A stretch of 32,464 bases of DNA from an uncultured Thalassovita sp. (GTDB taxonomy: Bacteria > Bacteroidota > Bacteroidia > Cytophagales > Flammeovirgaceae), in the NCBI GenBank assembly GCA_937129345.1, contig CAKZMZ010000380.1:1-32464 (forward strand), in the 5' to 3' direction. Of the stretch, positions 1 through 7,308 are shown one piece after another. A program made the translations under genes and the position numbers. The notes under the pieces are model-generated. The model saw nothing but the letters and a program-made list of their open reading frames with translations. It had not been told where the DNA came from and ran no database searches. Every line of letters begins with the position of its first letter. Position 1 is the first letter of the stretch.

Positions 1-746
1 TCAAAACCGGCACCGCACAGTATTCCCTCAGATTCGGCCAAACTTTGGGTAAATCGATCGCTGTGCACCGGTTGCACGTACAAATTATCTTGTTTGTAAG
101 CATATTTTGTTTTCTTAGAGAAAATATGCCATTGAACATCTTTAATTTTCCCCAGTTTTTTTATTAAATACTCATCGCTAAAAGCAGGTAAATAAACCGT
201 ATAAAACCCTTTGGTAGTAGCCTCTTTTTGCCTTACCTCCTGTCTAATTAATGGGGTGGATATATTTTCATCAAATTTATCGAAATGGAAGCCATAGTAA
301 TCGTTGGCAGGCGCATAGTATTTCAACACCATTTTACCCATAAAATCTTCTTCTTTGGGCTTAGGAGCTTTGTCGGCTAAAATAGCGCTTTGGTGGCTTA
401 GGGCTACACAAGGCGTTTTGGTGTAGTACGCCGCCCAAGCAGAAACAGGCTCAAAATCGTTTATAACGATGTCGTAATTTTTTACAGGCAACTGTCTGAT
501 TTCTTTCATCAGTAAAATAGGGCTGAAATCCATAAAGGTTTTTTTCCAATCTATCCCGCCTTTTTTACCAAAAGTAAAGCCCATGCCGTGCAGTTTGTAA
601 TCAACCTTATAAGGCAAGGGAATTTCTGCTTGGTTTCCACTCACCAATATGTCTACATCGCCTTTTTTCTGTAAAACTGGAATAACGTCTCTGGCCCTAC
701 TTATATGTCCGTTTCCTGTACCCTGTATAGCATACAAAATCTTCAT
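1..746 (-). CDS. Glycosyltransferase, UDP-GlcNAc transferase-like (3' end cut by window)
   Basis: An open frame of 248 codons runs off the left edge and starts with ATG at 746. The N-terminus (MKILYAIQGTGNGHISRARD) has the glycine-rich GTGNGHxSR loop of MurG-like GT-B transferases, in the conserved 'glycosyltransferase family protein' group that works on envelope glycolipids. Only the N-terminal domain and the start of the second are visible, with a CGAGF stretch at the cut. The start lies 13 bases after the stop of the metallophosphatase, so the two are very likely one operon. Pairing with an LpxH-like enzyme suggests a lipid A or glycolipid role; the exact donor and acceptor cannot be read from the sequence. 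Confidence 0.8.
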   Translation of the reverse strand, partial: MKILYAIQGTGNGHISRARDVIPVLQKKGDVDILVSGNQAEIPLPYKVDYKLHGMGFTFGKKGGIDWKKTFMDFSPILLMKEIRQLPVKNYDIVINDFEPVSAWAAYYTKTPCVALSHQSAILADKAPKPKEEDFMGKMVLKYYAPANDYYGFHFDKFDENISTPLIRQEVRQKEATTKGFYTVYLPAFSDEYLIKKLGKIKDVQWHIFSKKTKYAYKQDNLYVQPVHSDRFTQSLAESEGILCGAGF

Positions 747-759
747 ATCTCACTACTTA

Positions 760-1608
760 TTAAGCTACAAAAGTCAACTCTTTTAACAGGTTATTAAAAA
801 TTTCCTGACTGTCAGGAATCTTAATATCTTCTTCTTTTGCATCGGTGTTGGCACAAGCCGCTTCATTGTGATTATAGAGCGACCATTTTTTATCATTGTA
901 CTCTAAAGCCGTCATGTTCTCTACCCAATCACCAGAATTGAGATAGTTCACTTCTCCCCTTTCTGTAAAGATGCTTTTTATTTCTGGCCTGTGTACATGT
1001 CCACACACTACGTAATCGTATTGATTGGCCAAGGCCATTTCTGCAGCGGTCACTTCAAAATCATTGAGGTATTTTACTGCTTTCTTTACACTGTCTTTGA
1101 TTTTTTTAGATAGAGAGACTTTCTTTTGACCTAAAATGTGCTCCCAGAAAAAATTAACCACCCAGTTTAGCAAAATCAGCAAATCGTATCCTAGCGCGCC
1201 GAGCTTGGCAATCCATTTGGCATGTTGCATAGATACATCAAAAGCATCGCCATGAAAGAACCAAGCTTTATCGCCATTGAGCTCTAGAACAAGTTGGTTT
1301 TTGATGTGCAGATTGCCCATGCAAAGCCCGGTAAACTTACGCATCATTTCATCGTGGTTGCCGGTAATGTAATAGATAGGAATGCCTTTAGATAGTAAGG
1401 AAGTGAAATATTTAATGACCTTCATGTGCGATTTAGGCCAATAATTTTTCTTGAAGCGCCAAATGTCTATGATATCTCCGTTGAGGATCAGCTGCTTGGG
1501 CTCAATGCCGTTTAGATAATTGAGAAGCTGTTCTGCTTTACAACCATAAGTACCCAAATGTAAATCAGACAGTACCAAGATTTCTACTTCCCTTTTGTTT
1601 GGCTTCAT
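760..1608 (-). CDS. Metallophosphoesterase, UDP-2,3-diacylglucosamine diphosphatase (LpxH)-like
   Basis: 282 aa with the full calcineurin-type metal-binding set: DLHLG (D15, H17), GD at 44-45, GNHDE (N84, H85), HGD at 119-121 and GHVH (H204, H206). This arrangement and length fit the LpxH branch, which splits UDP-2,3-diacylglucosamine to lipid X and UMP at the cytoplasmic membrane face during lipid A synthesis. An extra hydrophobic stretch at about residues 140-158 probably contacts the membrane or lipid, as in the LpxH cap. A -7 type box lies 26 bases upstream of the ATG. It is followed at 13 bases by the glycosyltransferase. It may be a paralogue rather than the housekeeping LpxH. Confidence 0.85.
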   Translation of the reverse strand: MKPNKREVEILVLSDLHLGTYGCKAEQLLNYLNGIEPKQLILNGDIIDIWRFKKNYWPKSHMKVIKYFTSLLSKGIPIYYITGNHDEMMRKFTGLCMGNLHIKNQLVLELNGDKAWFFHGDAFDVSMQHAKWIAKLGALGYDLLILLNWVVNFFWEHILGQKKVSLSKKIKDSVKKAVKYLNDFEVTAAEMALANQYDYVVCGHVHRPEIKSIFTERGEVNYLNSGDWVENMTALEYNDKKWSLYNHNEAACANTDAKEEDIKIPDSQEIFNNLLKELTFVA

Positions 1609-1954
1609 GTCAAAATAACCTATATTTATTAGCCAAATATAAGCTAAGTATTTTTAGGTTAAGTGAATATAAAGTAAACAAATAATTGATTTAATTAGAA
1701 TATTTGATTCAAAAAGTGGACAATTGCCATATTTTTTAACATTGGGTTAATCCAAGGCGTTTTTGGATGTTAGATTTTGGATATTAGTGATTCATCAGTT
1801 AATTCGTGGATTTGGGGATTTGTTTATTTGGCTGGTAGCTCGTGGTTTTTTGGATGTCGGTAATTCAATCTTGTACTTTTCTCTTATAGAAGTTTATTCA
1901 AATTTATCTCAAACCACAAACAAGCGAAGCCAAACTACAAACAGTAACACCTGT
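1609..1954. other. Gene-free 346-base spacer with degenerate repeats
   Basis: No convincing gene in either strand. The spacer holds a copy of the 3' end of the neighbouring gene (16 identical bases at 1821-1836 and 1952-1967, followed by similar sequence) and a short direct repeat, AAACCACAAACA at 1911-1922 and AAACTACAAACA at 1932-1943. The plus-strand frame through here has no family-like features. Confidence 0.6.
1634..1641 (-). promoter_or_regulatory. Candidate -7 box TATATTTG for the LpxH-like gene
   Basis: On the minus strand this reads TATATTTG, a full match to the Bacteroidota TAnnTTTG element, 26 bases before the ATG at 1608. No convincing -33 TTG was found at the usual distance, so this is moderate evidence in A+T-rich DNA. 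Confidence 0.45.
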
Positions 1955-3061
1955 TTATTTGGCTGGTGCCTCGTTTTTAATTACTGCATTACCACAATTA
2001 GAACAATACGGTAAATGAGCATAGTTTTTATGCCCGCATTGAGTGCAATCTGTAAAAAGTTCTAAACCACAGTGCCTACAAAAATTACTGACCAAGGAGA
2101 AAAGGTCATTATCATTAGGCTTTCCTTTTCTTTTGGGTGCATCCCATTTTTTTAAGATAAAATCTTTACCGCAAGAAGGGCAAAAATGATTGTTGAGGGC
2201 TTTCTCTGCTGTTTCAGTCTTTACCCGCTTAGCCCTTTCTGTAGAAGATTCTTTAAGTTCTGCCTTTTTCTTTTCTATATAGGCTCTTATTCTATTAATG
2301 GCATAAATACCCAAAGCAATTGATAAGGCAATACCAACGGTGTATCTGATATACCCACCGTAACTAGGTAAATAAGGTACTAAGCCCACAAAGAACACAT
2401 AGCCCGAAAACAAGATAAAACCTAGAAAAAGTGGCCAATATTTATGCTTCCTAAATTTTATTAAAAAGAAAATTCCCATAGCTAAAATGGGAAAAGCGAA
2501 AAGCAGACGTTTTAAAAATACATTTAGATCATAGTCTCTTATGGCAGCTTGGTATTTATCATTTGCTTGGTCTTGAGCTTCATATCTTTTTTGTTGAATG
2601 GCAGCTTGTTCTTTTTGCAATGCTGATAATTGCTTGTCATTTTCTGCCAATTCATTTCTCCAATCTTGTTCTATTTGATAATATTCATCGAGTTTTTGGG
2701 CACGCGCTAACACTTCGCTATCCTCTTTAGGTGAGCCTATGGTTTGCCGTGCTGCCAGCCAATTTTCATAGGATTGTTTCTCGTTCTCATAGTTCTTTCT
2801 CACCACCTCAATGGTTTTGTTGATGCTAGAGTTTTTTTCGGCTATTTCATCGACTTTACTGCGTATGTTTCGGCTTAGGGCATCAAGACTGTCCAGTATG
2901 GCCTCGTTTTCAAAATCTTGTAGAGATGGCCTGTTGGACCAGTCATCAATATCTTCTATAATATTGTTACTCAATGCAATTAGAAAAAGGCAAAGCACAA
3001 AAGCGATGGAAAAGTTTACGATTTTGGAGGTGCGCTCCAGCTTTTTGCTATTGAGTTCCAT
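1955..3061 (-). CDS. Unknown membrane protein: coiled coil, four membrane segments, double zinc ribbon
   Basis: 368 aa, family not recognised. Visible parts in order: a membrane segment at about 14-32; a long charged, glutamine/glutamate-rich coiled-coil stretch at about 50-182; three membrane segments at about 184-202, 209-231 and 238-256; a basic linker; and four CxxC knuckles at C294/C297, C328/C331, C339/C342 and C353/C356, which make two zinc-ribbon sites. With the N-terminus inside, the coiled coil would be periplasmic and the zinc ribbons cytoplasmic (inference). It ends in EAPAK. The nearest neighbours are the cyclase upstream and the LpxH-like gene downstream, both on the same strand but with spacers, so no operon is implied. 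No catalytic motif was seen. Confidence 0.8.
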   Translation of the reverse strand: MELNSKKLERTSKIVNFSIAFVLCLFLIALSNNIIEDIDDWSNRPSLQDFENEAILDSLDALSRNIRSKVDEIAEKNSSINKTIEVVRKNYENEKQSYENWLAARQTIGSPKEDSEVLARAQKLDEYYQIEQDWRNELAENDKQLSALQKEQAAIQQKRYEAQDQANDKYQAAIRDYDLNVFLKRLLFAFPILAMGIFFLIKFRKHKYWPLFLGFILFSGYVFFVGLVPYLPSYGGYIRYTVGIALSIALGIYAINRIRAYIEKKKAELKESSTERAKRVKTETAEKALNNHFCPSCGKDFILKKWDAPKRKGKPNDNDLFSLVSNFCRHCGLELFTDCTQCGHKNYAHLPYCSNCGNAVIKNEAPAK

Positions 3062-3162
3062 GAGTTTAAAAAATTAGGTGCTTATAACAGTAAGCTAATT
3101 TAGTTAAAGACCGATGGCTAAACCAAAAAGCATATCTATAAAATTAGACCAATAAATATTTT

Positions 3163-4254
3163 TCATTGAGAATGTATGGTAAACAATTCTATATTTTCAC
3201 TTCTTCCTCTCAATTCACTTTTCCCTAATGGCTTAATTTGCCAATCTGAAGTTAATTCTAGCCTTTTTTGTAAATCAGCCGAAATTAATAAATCTACCTT
3301 ATAAGTGTTACACAACCCTTGAATGCGAGCTGTTGTATTCAATACATCTCCCGTAAAGATGATTTCTTTTTTTATTACGCCAATTTCTCCTGTGGTAGCC
3401 TCTCCTACATGCAAGCCTGCTTTAAATGTAGGTACCAAGCCATATTTTTTTCGGTATTTTTCAACGTGCTTTTCTAAGCTATTTTTCATGTCGAAATAGC
3501 ATTGCAGGCAATTATTGTTTTTTAAGCCTTTTTCTACTTTCCAAGAGACAATTATCTCATCGCCAACGTACTGATAAATTTCGCCAGAGTAGCCAACAAT
3601 AGAGTTTGATAAATCTGCATAATAGTCGCTCAGCATTTCGAAATACCTTACGTGGCCAAGCTTCTCGGCAATAGTGGTAGAAGATTTCATATCTAAAAAC
3701 ATAAATATTCTTTCTTCAATTGATGGTTGGTGGTATTTGCCTTTAAAAAAGTTGAGTAAAACGCCGTGCCCGATATTTTCACTAATCTCAAAATAAAAGA
3801 GTGATACACTTAGTGTTAAAGCGGTATATACTTCTACACTTAGGTAAGCGATATTAGATACAAAAACATACAGCCTTTCCCAAACAGCAGGATCTAAAAG
3901 GTTGGTTCGCAACTCTAGCGCAGTGCCCGAAGTATAGGCAATTACTGTAAAACCGAAGTTTAGTAAGATGTAAATGAGCGTTTTATAAAAAATTTTTTGC
4001 CAGAAGTTTTTATGAATGAATAAACGGTTTAAATACAGTATCTCTACAGTACCTACAACTAAGCCAACTAAGGCCATAGAAAAACTGAATAAAAAACTAA
4101 CTTTTAGCTTATAGGGAATTCCAGTGGAAGGATGATAATCAAATTCACCCAATATACCTTTTTCAACTATTACGTAAACCAAACCGAAAATATACCAGAT
4201 AACCCCAAAAGGGATGATTCTAGAAATATTTCTTCGTTTTTTGGGCGAGAGCAT
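3163..4254 (-). CDS. Membrane-bound class III adenylate/guanylate cyclase
   Basis: 363 aa. The N-terminal half has four hydrophobic segments at about 12-31, 52-74, 88-108 and 128-153 with no recognised sensor domain. The C-terminal cyclase domain (about 180-360) keeps the metal-binding aspartates D188 (FLDMKSS) and D232 (YVGDEII) and the transition-state pair N306 and R310 (GDVLNTTAR), so it should be active in making cAMP or cGMP. The residue that usually reads the base, seven before N306, is I299 instead of Asp or Thr, so substrate preference cannot be assigned. It probably works as a homodimer at the inner membrane. Single gene, about 100 bases from the zinc-ribbon gene. Confidence 0.88.
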   Translation of the reverse strand: MLSPKKRRNISRIIPFGVIWYIFGLVYVIVEKGILGEFDYHPSTGIPYKLKVSFLFSFSMALVGLVVGTVEILYLNRLFIHKNFWQKIFYKTLIYILLNFGFTVIAYTSGTALELRTNLLDPAVWERLYVFVSNIAYLSVEVYTALTLSVSLFYFEISENIGHGVLLNFFKGKYHQPSIEERIFMFLDMKSSTTIAEKLGHVRYFEMLSDYYADLSNSIVGYSGEIYQYVGDEIIVSWKVEKGLKNNNCLQCYFDMKNSLEKHVEKYRKKYGLVPTFKAGLHVGEATTGEIGVIKKEIIFTGDVLNTTARIQGLCNTYKVDLLISADLQKRLELTSDWQIKPLGKSELRGRSENIELFTIHSQ

Positions 4255-4342
4255 TTTTTAATTAAGAATCTAGCACGACAAATTTTCTGATCATAATGAT
4301 ATTATTTGAACTCTATGCTTAAGAAATATTGGAGTTTTCAAA

Positions 4343-4367
4343 AAGCCAATGGTAAATCCATTGGCTT
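4343..4367 (-). terminator. Hairpin terminator after the YtcJ-like gene
   Basis: Perfect 10-bp stem AAGCCAATGG/CCATTGGCTT with a 5-base loop, 37 bases past the stop at 4404. On the minus strand the stem ends in a T-rich run, giving a rho-independent terminator between the amidohydrolase and the cyclase. Confidence 0.75.
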
Positions 4368-4403
4368 CTAATTTAGTGGTAGTGCTTTTTGGGATAAGTT
4401 TTG

Positions 4404-6146
4404 CTATTTCATCACAATTCCCTCTCCCTTTTTATAAGCTACTTTGCCATCTACAATGGTGTATTCAATCTCTGTATCTAGCAAGGCAGATTCTTCAACA
4501 GTCATAATATCTTGAGAAAATACGGTAAAATCAGCCAGTTTGCCTATTTCGATAGAACCTTTAATATCCTCTTCAAAAGCGCCATAGGCCGCATCTAAAG
4601 TGTACGATTTTAATGCCTGCTCTCTCGTCATTTTTTGGCTAGGTTCATACCCGCCTTCTGGCTCTCCTTCTAATGTTTTTCTGCTTACAGAAGCATAAAA
4701 AGAAGCAATAGCACTTACAGGTTCTACGGGTGCATCGGTACCGTTGATCACTGTTGCACCTGTCTGAAGTAGCTTTTGCCAAACATAGGCACCTTCCTCA
4801 ATACGCTCTTTGCCCAAGCGATCAATTGCCCAAGGCCGATCAGAACTCATATGAATGGCTTGTACAGCGGGAATTACGCCCAATGCCCCAAACCTAGGGA
4901 TATCCTGAGCACTGATGTGTTGTGCATGTTCTATTCTAAAGCGGGCATCTTCTGCTTCTTTTGGATGCGCTTCAAAAGCTTCTTCGTAAATATCCAATAC
5001 TTCTCTATTGGTACGGTCACCAATAGCGTGTGTACACACTTGAAACCCATGCTCTAAAGCCTCATTAGATACTTTTTCTACATAAGACATGGGCGTGGTT
5101 TCATGCCCAAAATGCCCTGGTCTGTCTGTATACTCCTCCAAAAGCCAAGCGCCTCTAGAACCTAAGGCACCATCGCCATAGAGCTTTATAGATCGGATGG
5201 TCAGAAAATCATCGCCCAAGCCAATACCAGGGCCTTTAGCATACCAATTGTTCAACAAAGAAGTATCTCGGCTGCTCAACATCACATACAAACGCACCTT
5301 CATTCTTTCTTCTTCAACAAATTTCATAAAAGCAGCCACGGCTAAACTGTCGGAGCCTGCATCATGAAAACTAGTCAAGCCATTTCTCAGACATTCTTCA
5401 AAGGCCAACTCCATAGCCTTACTGTGCGATTCAATGTCTTGCTGGGGCACATGCTTACCCACTATGCCCATGGCCGTTTCATTAAAGATTCCTGTAGGGT
5501 TCCCCAATTCATCCCTAATGATTTCTCCGCCTTCTACTTCTTGCACATCCATCCCTTCTGGATCTATATTGGTTACGCCTGCAATCTCCATAGCTTTGGC
5601 ATTGGCAAAAGCAGCATGCCCACTAGCGTGCCTTAGCCAAACTGGGTTGTCAGGAGAAACTTCGCTCAATTTATCATGGGTCTGAAAGCCTTTGACTAAT
5701 TTTTCAGGTTGCCCATTCCATTTACTCTGATGCCAACCCCTTCCTAAAATCCACTCTCCGGGCTGTGCGGTTTTAGTGGCTTCCTCCACCATAGCCACTA
5801 TTTCATCATAGCTTTTGGTGTTGCTCAAGTCTAAGTTCATGATCTTATAGCCAATACCTAAAAAGTGAGCATGAGACTCAATTAAACCAGGTGTCATGGT
5901 TTTACCTTCTAAATCTAAGACTTGAGTTTCGGGGCCTTGGTGTTTTTGAGCTTCTGCAGAAGTACCTACAAAAGTAATTTTGCCATCTTTTACGCCTATG
6001 GCTTCTGCTTTGGCGTTATTTTCATCAACAGTGTAAATATTCCCATTTATTATGAGCATATCGCAGGGGTCGGATTGCTCACAAGAAGATAGAAAAAAAA
6101 TAGTTGGAAATAGGAGTCCATAAAGGATAATTTTTAATACTTTCAT
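4404..6146 (-). CDS. YtcJ-like amidohydrolase (Amidohydro_3), lipoprotein
   Basis: 580 aa from the ATG at 6146. This start is preferred over an in-frame ATG 13 codons upstream because it begins a clean lipoprotein signal peptide, MKVLKIILYG followed by a hydrophobic core and the lipobox LSSC (lipidated C22). The mature enzyme has the metal-dependent hydrolase marks of the YtcJ family: TPGLIESHAH (H92, H94), a KLYGDGALGSRGA segment near residue 320, HAIGDR, EHAQH and a late NGTDAPVEP aspartate motif. The family hydrolyses amide or ester-type small substrates; the true substrate is unknown. Export makes a periplasmic or outer-membrane location likely. A candidate structured RNA with its own terminator lies immediately upstream. 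Confidence 0.88.
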   Translation of the reverse strand: MKVLKIILYGLLFPTIFFLSSCEQSDPCDMLIINGNIYTVDENNAKAEAIGVKDGKITFVGTSAEAQKHQGPETQVLDLEGKTMTPGLIESHAHFLGIGYKIMNLDLSNTKSYDEIVAMVEEATKTAQPGEWILGRGWHQSKWNGQPEKLVKGFQTHDKLSEVSPDNPVWLRHASGHAAFANAKAMEIAGVTNIDPEGMDVQEVEGGEIIRDELGNPTGIFNETAMGIVGKHVPQQDIESHSKAMELAFEECLRNGLTSFHDAGSDSLAVAAFMKFVEEERMKVRLYVMLSSRDTSLLNNWYAKGPGIGLGDDFLTIRSIKLYGDGALGSRGAWLLEEYTDRPGHFGHETTPMSYVEKVSNEALEHGFQVCTHAIGDRTNREVLDIYEEAFEAHPKEAEDARFRIEHAQHISAQDIPRFGALGVIPAVQAIHMSSDRPWAIDRLGKERIEEGAYVWQKLLQTGATVINGTDAPVEPVSAIASFYASVSRKTLEGEPEGGYEPSQKMTREQALKSYTLDAAYGAFEEDIKGSIEIGKLADFTVFSQDIMTVEESALLDTEIEYTIVDGKVAYKKGEGIVMK

Positions 6147-6182
6147 AGTTTCAATAATTGATATGAGCCGGTAAATTTTAAA

Positions 6183-6212
6183 CAAAAAAACCTGAAAGCA
6201 AAACTCTCAGGC
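6183..6212 (-). terminator. Minus-strand terminator ahead of the YtcJ-like gene
   Basis: On the minus strand CCTGAGAG pairs with CTTTCAGG (8 bp including one G:U pair that would be a mismatch on the plus strand), followed by seven T. It ends about 37 bases before the ATG at 6146. No coding gene lies upstream on this strand, so it must end a non-coding RNA or act as an attenuator in the leader. Confidence 0.7.
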
Positions 6213-6343
6213 TTTTAGTTACAATTAAACCAAGCAATGATGGCCTAAGCCGAACGATGCGGCTTCAATTAATGTAGTATTGAAAAGGGAAACACCATTG
6301 CATGACAAATAAAATTTAGCAGAACGTAAGCTATTTACGCTCT
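6187..6343 (-). ncRNA. Candidate structured RNA or riboswitch-like leader
   Basis: The minus strand folds into several stems. P1 is 6343-6335 with 6329-6321, 9 bp, one G:U. P2 is 6301-6293 with 6242-6234, 9 bp, one G:U. A branch, P4, is 6265-6260 with 6252-6247, 6 bp and 7-base loop. A weaker P3 is 6282-6279 with 6269-6266. The terminator hairpin follows. The G:U pairs in P1, P2 and the terminator would be A:C mismatches on the other strand, which argues for a minus-strand RNA. P2 encloses a multibranch loop holding P3 and P4. The family was not recognised, and the 5' end is uncertain; it may begin near 6303 instead. Confidence 0.5.
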
Positions 6344-6368
6344 TATCCACTTTTAAAAATTGGTAATT

Positions 6369-6773
6369 ATGGAAACCATTATTAGTAATAAGTTTCTGAA
6401 GCTGGATTTTGACAAAGAAAGTAACTGTCTTATATCTATTTGGCAGACTATTAATGACATGCGCGATAGTGACTACCAGCGCTTGTTCTTAAAGTATTAC
6501 GAAGCGGTTGAGAAGTTAAAGCCTACCTACATATTGATCAATGCAGCAGACGCCCAATATGCTATACCTGTAGATACACAGAGGTGGGTAAACCAACAGG
6601 TGTATCCACTATATGAAAAACTAGGAGTAAAAAAAATGGCCATTGTCATGAGCGAGTATTTTGTTGCTCAACTATCCTTTGAGCAAGTAGCGGAAGAAAT
6701 TGAAGTACCTGGCATGGAAGTAGAATATTTTATCAGCCAAAAAAAGGCAATGCAGTGGTTTAAAGAGGAATAG
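6369..6773 (+). CDS. Small SpoIIAA/STAS-like protein
   Basis: 134 aa from ATG 6369, chosen over a TTG start nine bases earlier. Soluble, with no signal peptide or membrane segment. Alternating short hydrophobic strands and helices (YILINAADAQYAIP, MAIVMS) and the closing KKAMQWFKEE helix resemble the SpoIIAA-like (STAS/SEC14) proteins common in Bacteroidota. It shares layout with the protein at 11584-12030: a METI start, a T(Q/K)(R/S)W segment, a (Y/F)(P)xLxxKLG helix and a final A(M/Y)QWF. Function is unknown; a role in binding a partner protein or small ligand is only inferred from the fold. It converges on crcB with a 22-base gap. Confidence 0.65.
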   Translation: METIISNKFLKLDFDKESNCLISIWQTINDMRDSDYQRLFLKYYEAVEKLKPTYILINAADAQYAIPVDTQRWVNQQVYPLYEKLGVKKMAIVMSEYFVAQLSFEQVAEEIEVPGMEVEYFISQKKAMQWFKEE

Positions 6774-6795
6774 TTTGTTTAAAAATGAATCAAAT

Positions 6796-7176
6796 TTAGC
6801 TCAACAAAAATTTTTGGCCAAGCTTTATGCCTAATAGTAAGGCCAATAAACCAACTAAAATACTTGTGCCACCATAGATAAGGGCATGGTATATTTTTCC
6901 GTTTTTTATTAGCCCCAATAGTTCGTTATCAAAAGTAGAAAATGTGCTGAACCCACCGCAAAAACCTACCATAATTATCAGCCTTACCTCATCGGAAAAG
7001 TTTAGATTACTCAACACAAAAACAGTGGCAAAACCTAAAAAAACACAGCTTAGTGCATTGGCTGTAAAAGTACCTAGAGGAAAAGGGCTTTCGGCTTGAT
7101 TTAGCAACAAGGCCAAGGCATACCGGCAGCAACTGCCTAGCCCTCCCCCCAAAAACACAAAAATTAAGTTCTTCAT
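6796..7176 (-). CDS. crcB: Fluoride channel CrcB (Fluc)
   Basis: 126 aa, the usual Fluc length, with four hydrophobic segments. Conserved signatures are GGGLGSCCRY at the N-terminus, GTFTAN (the pore asparagine segment) in helix 2 and GFCGGFSTFSTF in helix 3, which holds the phenylalanine box and polar track. Fluc proteins are small dual-topology dimers that let fluoride leak out of the cell; a single gene fits a homodimer. One departure is a serine where helix 2 usually has a glycine (TANALSC). Divergent from the hydroxyacyl-CoA dehydrogenase gene. I looked for a fluoride riboswitch in the 132-base spacer and did not recognise one. Confidence 0.93.
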   Translation of the reverse strand: MKNLIFVFLGGGLGSCCRYALALLLNQAESPFPLGTFTANALSCVFLGFATVFVLSNLNFSDEVRLIIMVGFCGGFSTFSTFDNELLGLIKNGKIYHALIYGGTSILVGLLALLLGIKLGQKFLLS

Positions 7177-7226
7177 TTGTTTAATCAGAAATTAAGTTGC
7201 TATTATCGACCTATTTAATCAATGGA

Positions 7227-7234
7227 CAAATGTA
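7227..7234 (-). promoter_or_regulatory. Candidate -7 box TACATTTG for crcB
   Basis: The minus strand reads TACATTTG, a full TAnnTTTG match, 51 bases upstream of the crcB ATG. No clear -33 partner. Confidence 0.4.
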
Positions 7235-7271
7235 CTAAGTCCAAACTTTAATCACTTCAGTATAAGCTTTG

Positions 7272-7279
7272 TATATTTG
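7272..7279 (+). promoter_or_regulatory. Candidate -7 box TATATTTG for the hydroxyacyl-CoA dehydrogenase
   Basis: Full TAnnTTTG match 29 bases before the ATG at 7309. It overlaps the in-frame GTG at 7279, which argues against that upstream start. Confidence 0.5.
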
Positions 7280-7308
7280 TGCATCATTCACCAAAAACAC
7301 ATAATTTA

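Noticed and set aside
1763-2014. Plus-strand frame of 83 codons
   Set aside because: It covers the repeat-rich spacer and the antisense of the zinc-ribbon gene; low-complexity, no family features.
6147-6185. 13-residue extension of the YtcJ-like lipoprotein
   Set aside because: It would break the signal peptide by placing charged and polar residues ahead of the hydrophobic core.
7279-7308. Upstream GTG start for the hydroxyacyl-CoA dehydrogenase
   Set aside because: It lies on the last base of a TATATTTG -7 type box; the ATG at 7309 starts exactly with the Rossmann strand.
7177-7308. Fluoride riboswitch upstream of crcB
   Set aside because: Looked for the conserved sequence and stems of the crcB motif on the minus strand; not seen.
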